From Planctomycetaceae bacterium (GTDB lineage Bacteria; Planctomycetota; Planctomycetia; Pirellulales; UBA1268): DNA of 52,295 nt. The translations under genes and the position numbers were made by a program. The first letter of the stretch is position 1, and the number at the start of each line of letters is the position of its first letter. The DNA lies in NCBI GenBank assembly GCA_947459185.1, contig CANHCU010000011.1, positions 1-52,295 of the forward strand. Reading direction: 5' to 3'. Shown piece after piece: positions 51,327 through 52,295 of this stretch. The notes beneath the pieces are model-generated. The model did no database searches, had not been told where the DNA came from, and saw nothing but the letters and a program-made list of their open reading frames with translations.

Positions 51327-52295
51327 CTATCGTTCGTAGACCGTCCTGCCCTCTTTGATCGTCTGCAGCACGCGGATGTCTTTGATGGTCAATGGATCGA
51401 CCTTCAGCGGGTTCTTCTCAAGAATGACGAGGTCTGCCAGCTTGCCCGCCTCGAGCGTGCCCTTCGTTGCTTCCTCTTTGAGCTGATACGCGGCCATCGC
51501 CGTCACGGCACGAAGGGCGGCATAGGGCGGAACCCGCTCGTCTGGGCCGACCACCACACCACTGGCCGAAGTTCGGTTCACGCCAGCATCGACGAGCGCG
51601 AGAATCGACGGCACCGGCGATACTGGGGCGTCGTGCGAGAACGTGAAGGGCAGGCCCATCCGCAGGAACGTGCGGGCCGGCAACGCCACGGCGGCGCGGT
51701 CGTTCCCCCAGAGCTTCAAGACTCCATCTCCACCGGGGACCACCGACGCGGTGAGGAAGCTGGGCACGGCACCATAGGACTTGATCTTCTCGATCTGTTC
51801 AGGCCGGAGATAGCTGGCGTGGACAAATACGGGGCGGTGGTCCCGCATGCCGTGCTTTTTCACTGCCTTGGCGATGGCAGCGAGCGCCTGGTCAGCGGCT
51901 GCGTCGCCGTTCATGTGCATGTGAATCTGGAGGTTCGTGGGCCAGTAGGTGTCGAAGGCGGCGTCGAGCACCGCGTCGGGGATCTGGCGATAGCCGCTGA
52001 ATACTCCCGACCTGCCTGGCGGGTTGGTGGCATAGGGCTGCGTGAACCAGGCGGTGTCGATGCTGCCGTCGAGCCAGAACTTGATGCCGCCGAGCCGCAC
52101 ACGATTGACGTATCGCGTATCGAGGTCTGGCCGGTCAGCAAGCAGTTTTTCGCGGGTGCCATCGGGCTTGGGATTGTATTGCGAGGATACGTTGTAGGCA
52201 GCGGCGACCGTATCGTCGACGTTCGAATCCTTGGCCGCGACATAGAGATCGATCGGCAGCAGCTGCTTGTCAATCGCGTTGACAACGATCCCGAT
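51327..52295 (-). CDS. Amidohydrolase (YtcJ-like), 5' part outside the window
   Basis: The frame is open to the window edge and no start is visible, so this is the C-terminal 322 residues of a longer protein. Amidohydro_3-type landmarks: VRLGGIKFWLDGSIDTAWFT, LQIHMHMNGDAAADQALAAI (metal-site histidines and Asp), RPVFVHASYLRPEQIEKIKS, MGLPFTFSHDAPVSPVPSIL with the catalytic-type Asp, and AGKLADLVILEKNPLKV, the usual closing beta-sandwich. YtcJ-like proteins hydrolyse amide or imine bonds in varied small molecules; the substrate cannot be told. A signal peptide, if any, would lie outside. The gap of about 200 bp to the cyclase start holds no gene and probably the cyclase promoter. Confidence 0.9.
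   Translation of the reverse strand: MGIVVNAIDKQLLPIDLYVAAKDSNVDDTVAAAYNVSSQYNPKPDGTREKLLADRPDLDTRYVNRVRLGGIKFWLDGSIDTAWFTQPYATNPPGRSGVFSGYRQIPDAVLDAAFDTYWPTNLQIHMHMNGDAAADQALAAIAKAVKKHGMRDHRPVFVHASYLRPEQIEKIKSYGAVPSFLTASVVPGGDGVLKLWGNDRAAVALPARTFLRMGLPFTFSHDAPVSPVPSILALVDAGVNRTSASGVVVGPDERVPPYAALRAVTAMAAYQLKEEATKGTLEAGKLADLVILEKNPLKVDPLTIKDIRVLQTIKEGRTVYER

Overview
The window looks like chromosome of a planctomycete, most likely of the Pirellulales type. It is GC-rich and carries gene families that are almost diagnostic for that phylum: PSCyt1/DUF1549/DUF1553 proteins paired with DUF1501 proteins, PSCyt1/DUF1587/DUF1592/DUF1588/DUF1585 proteins paired with DUF1552 proteins, a DUF1559 pseudopilin-like protein, a Reg_prop/Y_Y_Y sensor kinase and an LL-diaminopimelate aminotransferase. 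I saw no rRNA, tRNA, CRISPR array, insertion sequence or prophage.

Layout. 0-5.4 kb (minus): a cupin protein, then a DUF1592-type cytochrome followed by DUF1552. 5.4-8.3 kb: an ABA4-like membrane protein, a small secreted protein, a glycine-zipper protein and a DUF72 protein. 8.4-11.5 kb (plus): a YdiJ-like FAD/Fe-S 2-hydroxyacid dehydrogenase. 11.5-13.3 kb: an island of small and broken genes with a VapBC-like toxin-antitoxin pair, a collapsed PQQ-propeller gene and a HicB-like relic with an in-frame stop. 13.3-16.1 kb (minus): DUF1559, a small membrane protein and a secreted alpha/beta hydrolase. 16.3-20.0 kb (plus): propeller histidine kinase plus NarL-type response regulator. 20.0-21.7 kb: two nucleotidyltransferase-type modules facing each other across a perfect hairpin, one a HepT/MntA pair, the other a TTG-started nucleotidyltransferase that overlaps a small acidic gene by 110 bp. 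22.0-25.7 kb (plus): a second DUF1552 + DUF1592 pair. 25.8-30.4 kb: a secreted protein of unknown function, a Tat-exported Gfo/Idh/MocA oxidoreductase and a cyanophycin-synthetase-like protein whose Mur-ligase half is eroded.

30.6-43.2 kb (plus) is the most striking block. Three consecutive PSCyt1-DUF1549-DUF1553 / DUF1501 pairs lie head to tail with 4-base overlaps or very short gaps, forming a six-gene unit of about 12.5 kb, followed 49 bp later by a photolyase. A 140-bp array of ten 14-bp units fills the gap after the photolyase. 44.7-47.0 kb (minus): a repeat-rich lipoprotein and DapL. 47.3 kb: a possible 34-residue acidic peptide gene. 47.4-51.1 kb (minus): a class III cyclase-like sensor followed by an MscS channel carrying a cyclic-nucleotide-binding domain. 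The last gene is an amidohydrolase cut by the window edge.

Two themes connect the genes. The first is export: five pairs of an exported di-CXXCH protein and a Tat-exported hydrolase-fold partner, plus other secreted enzymes, suggest extracytoplasmic oxidation or degradation of complex substrates, although the exact chemistry of these families is not established. The second is signalling: a propeller kinase/regulator pair and a cyclase/channel pair. The cyclase is odd because the metal-binding aspartates are replaced, so the second-messenger link is a hypothesis.
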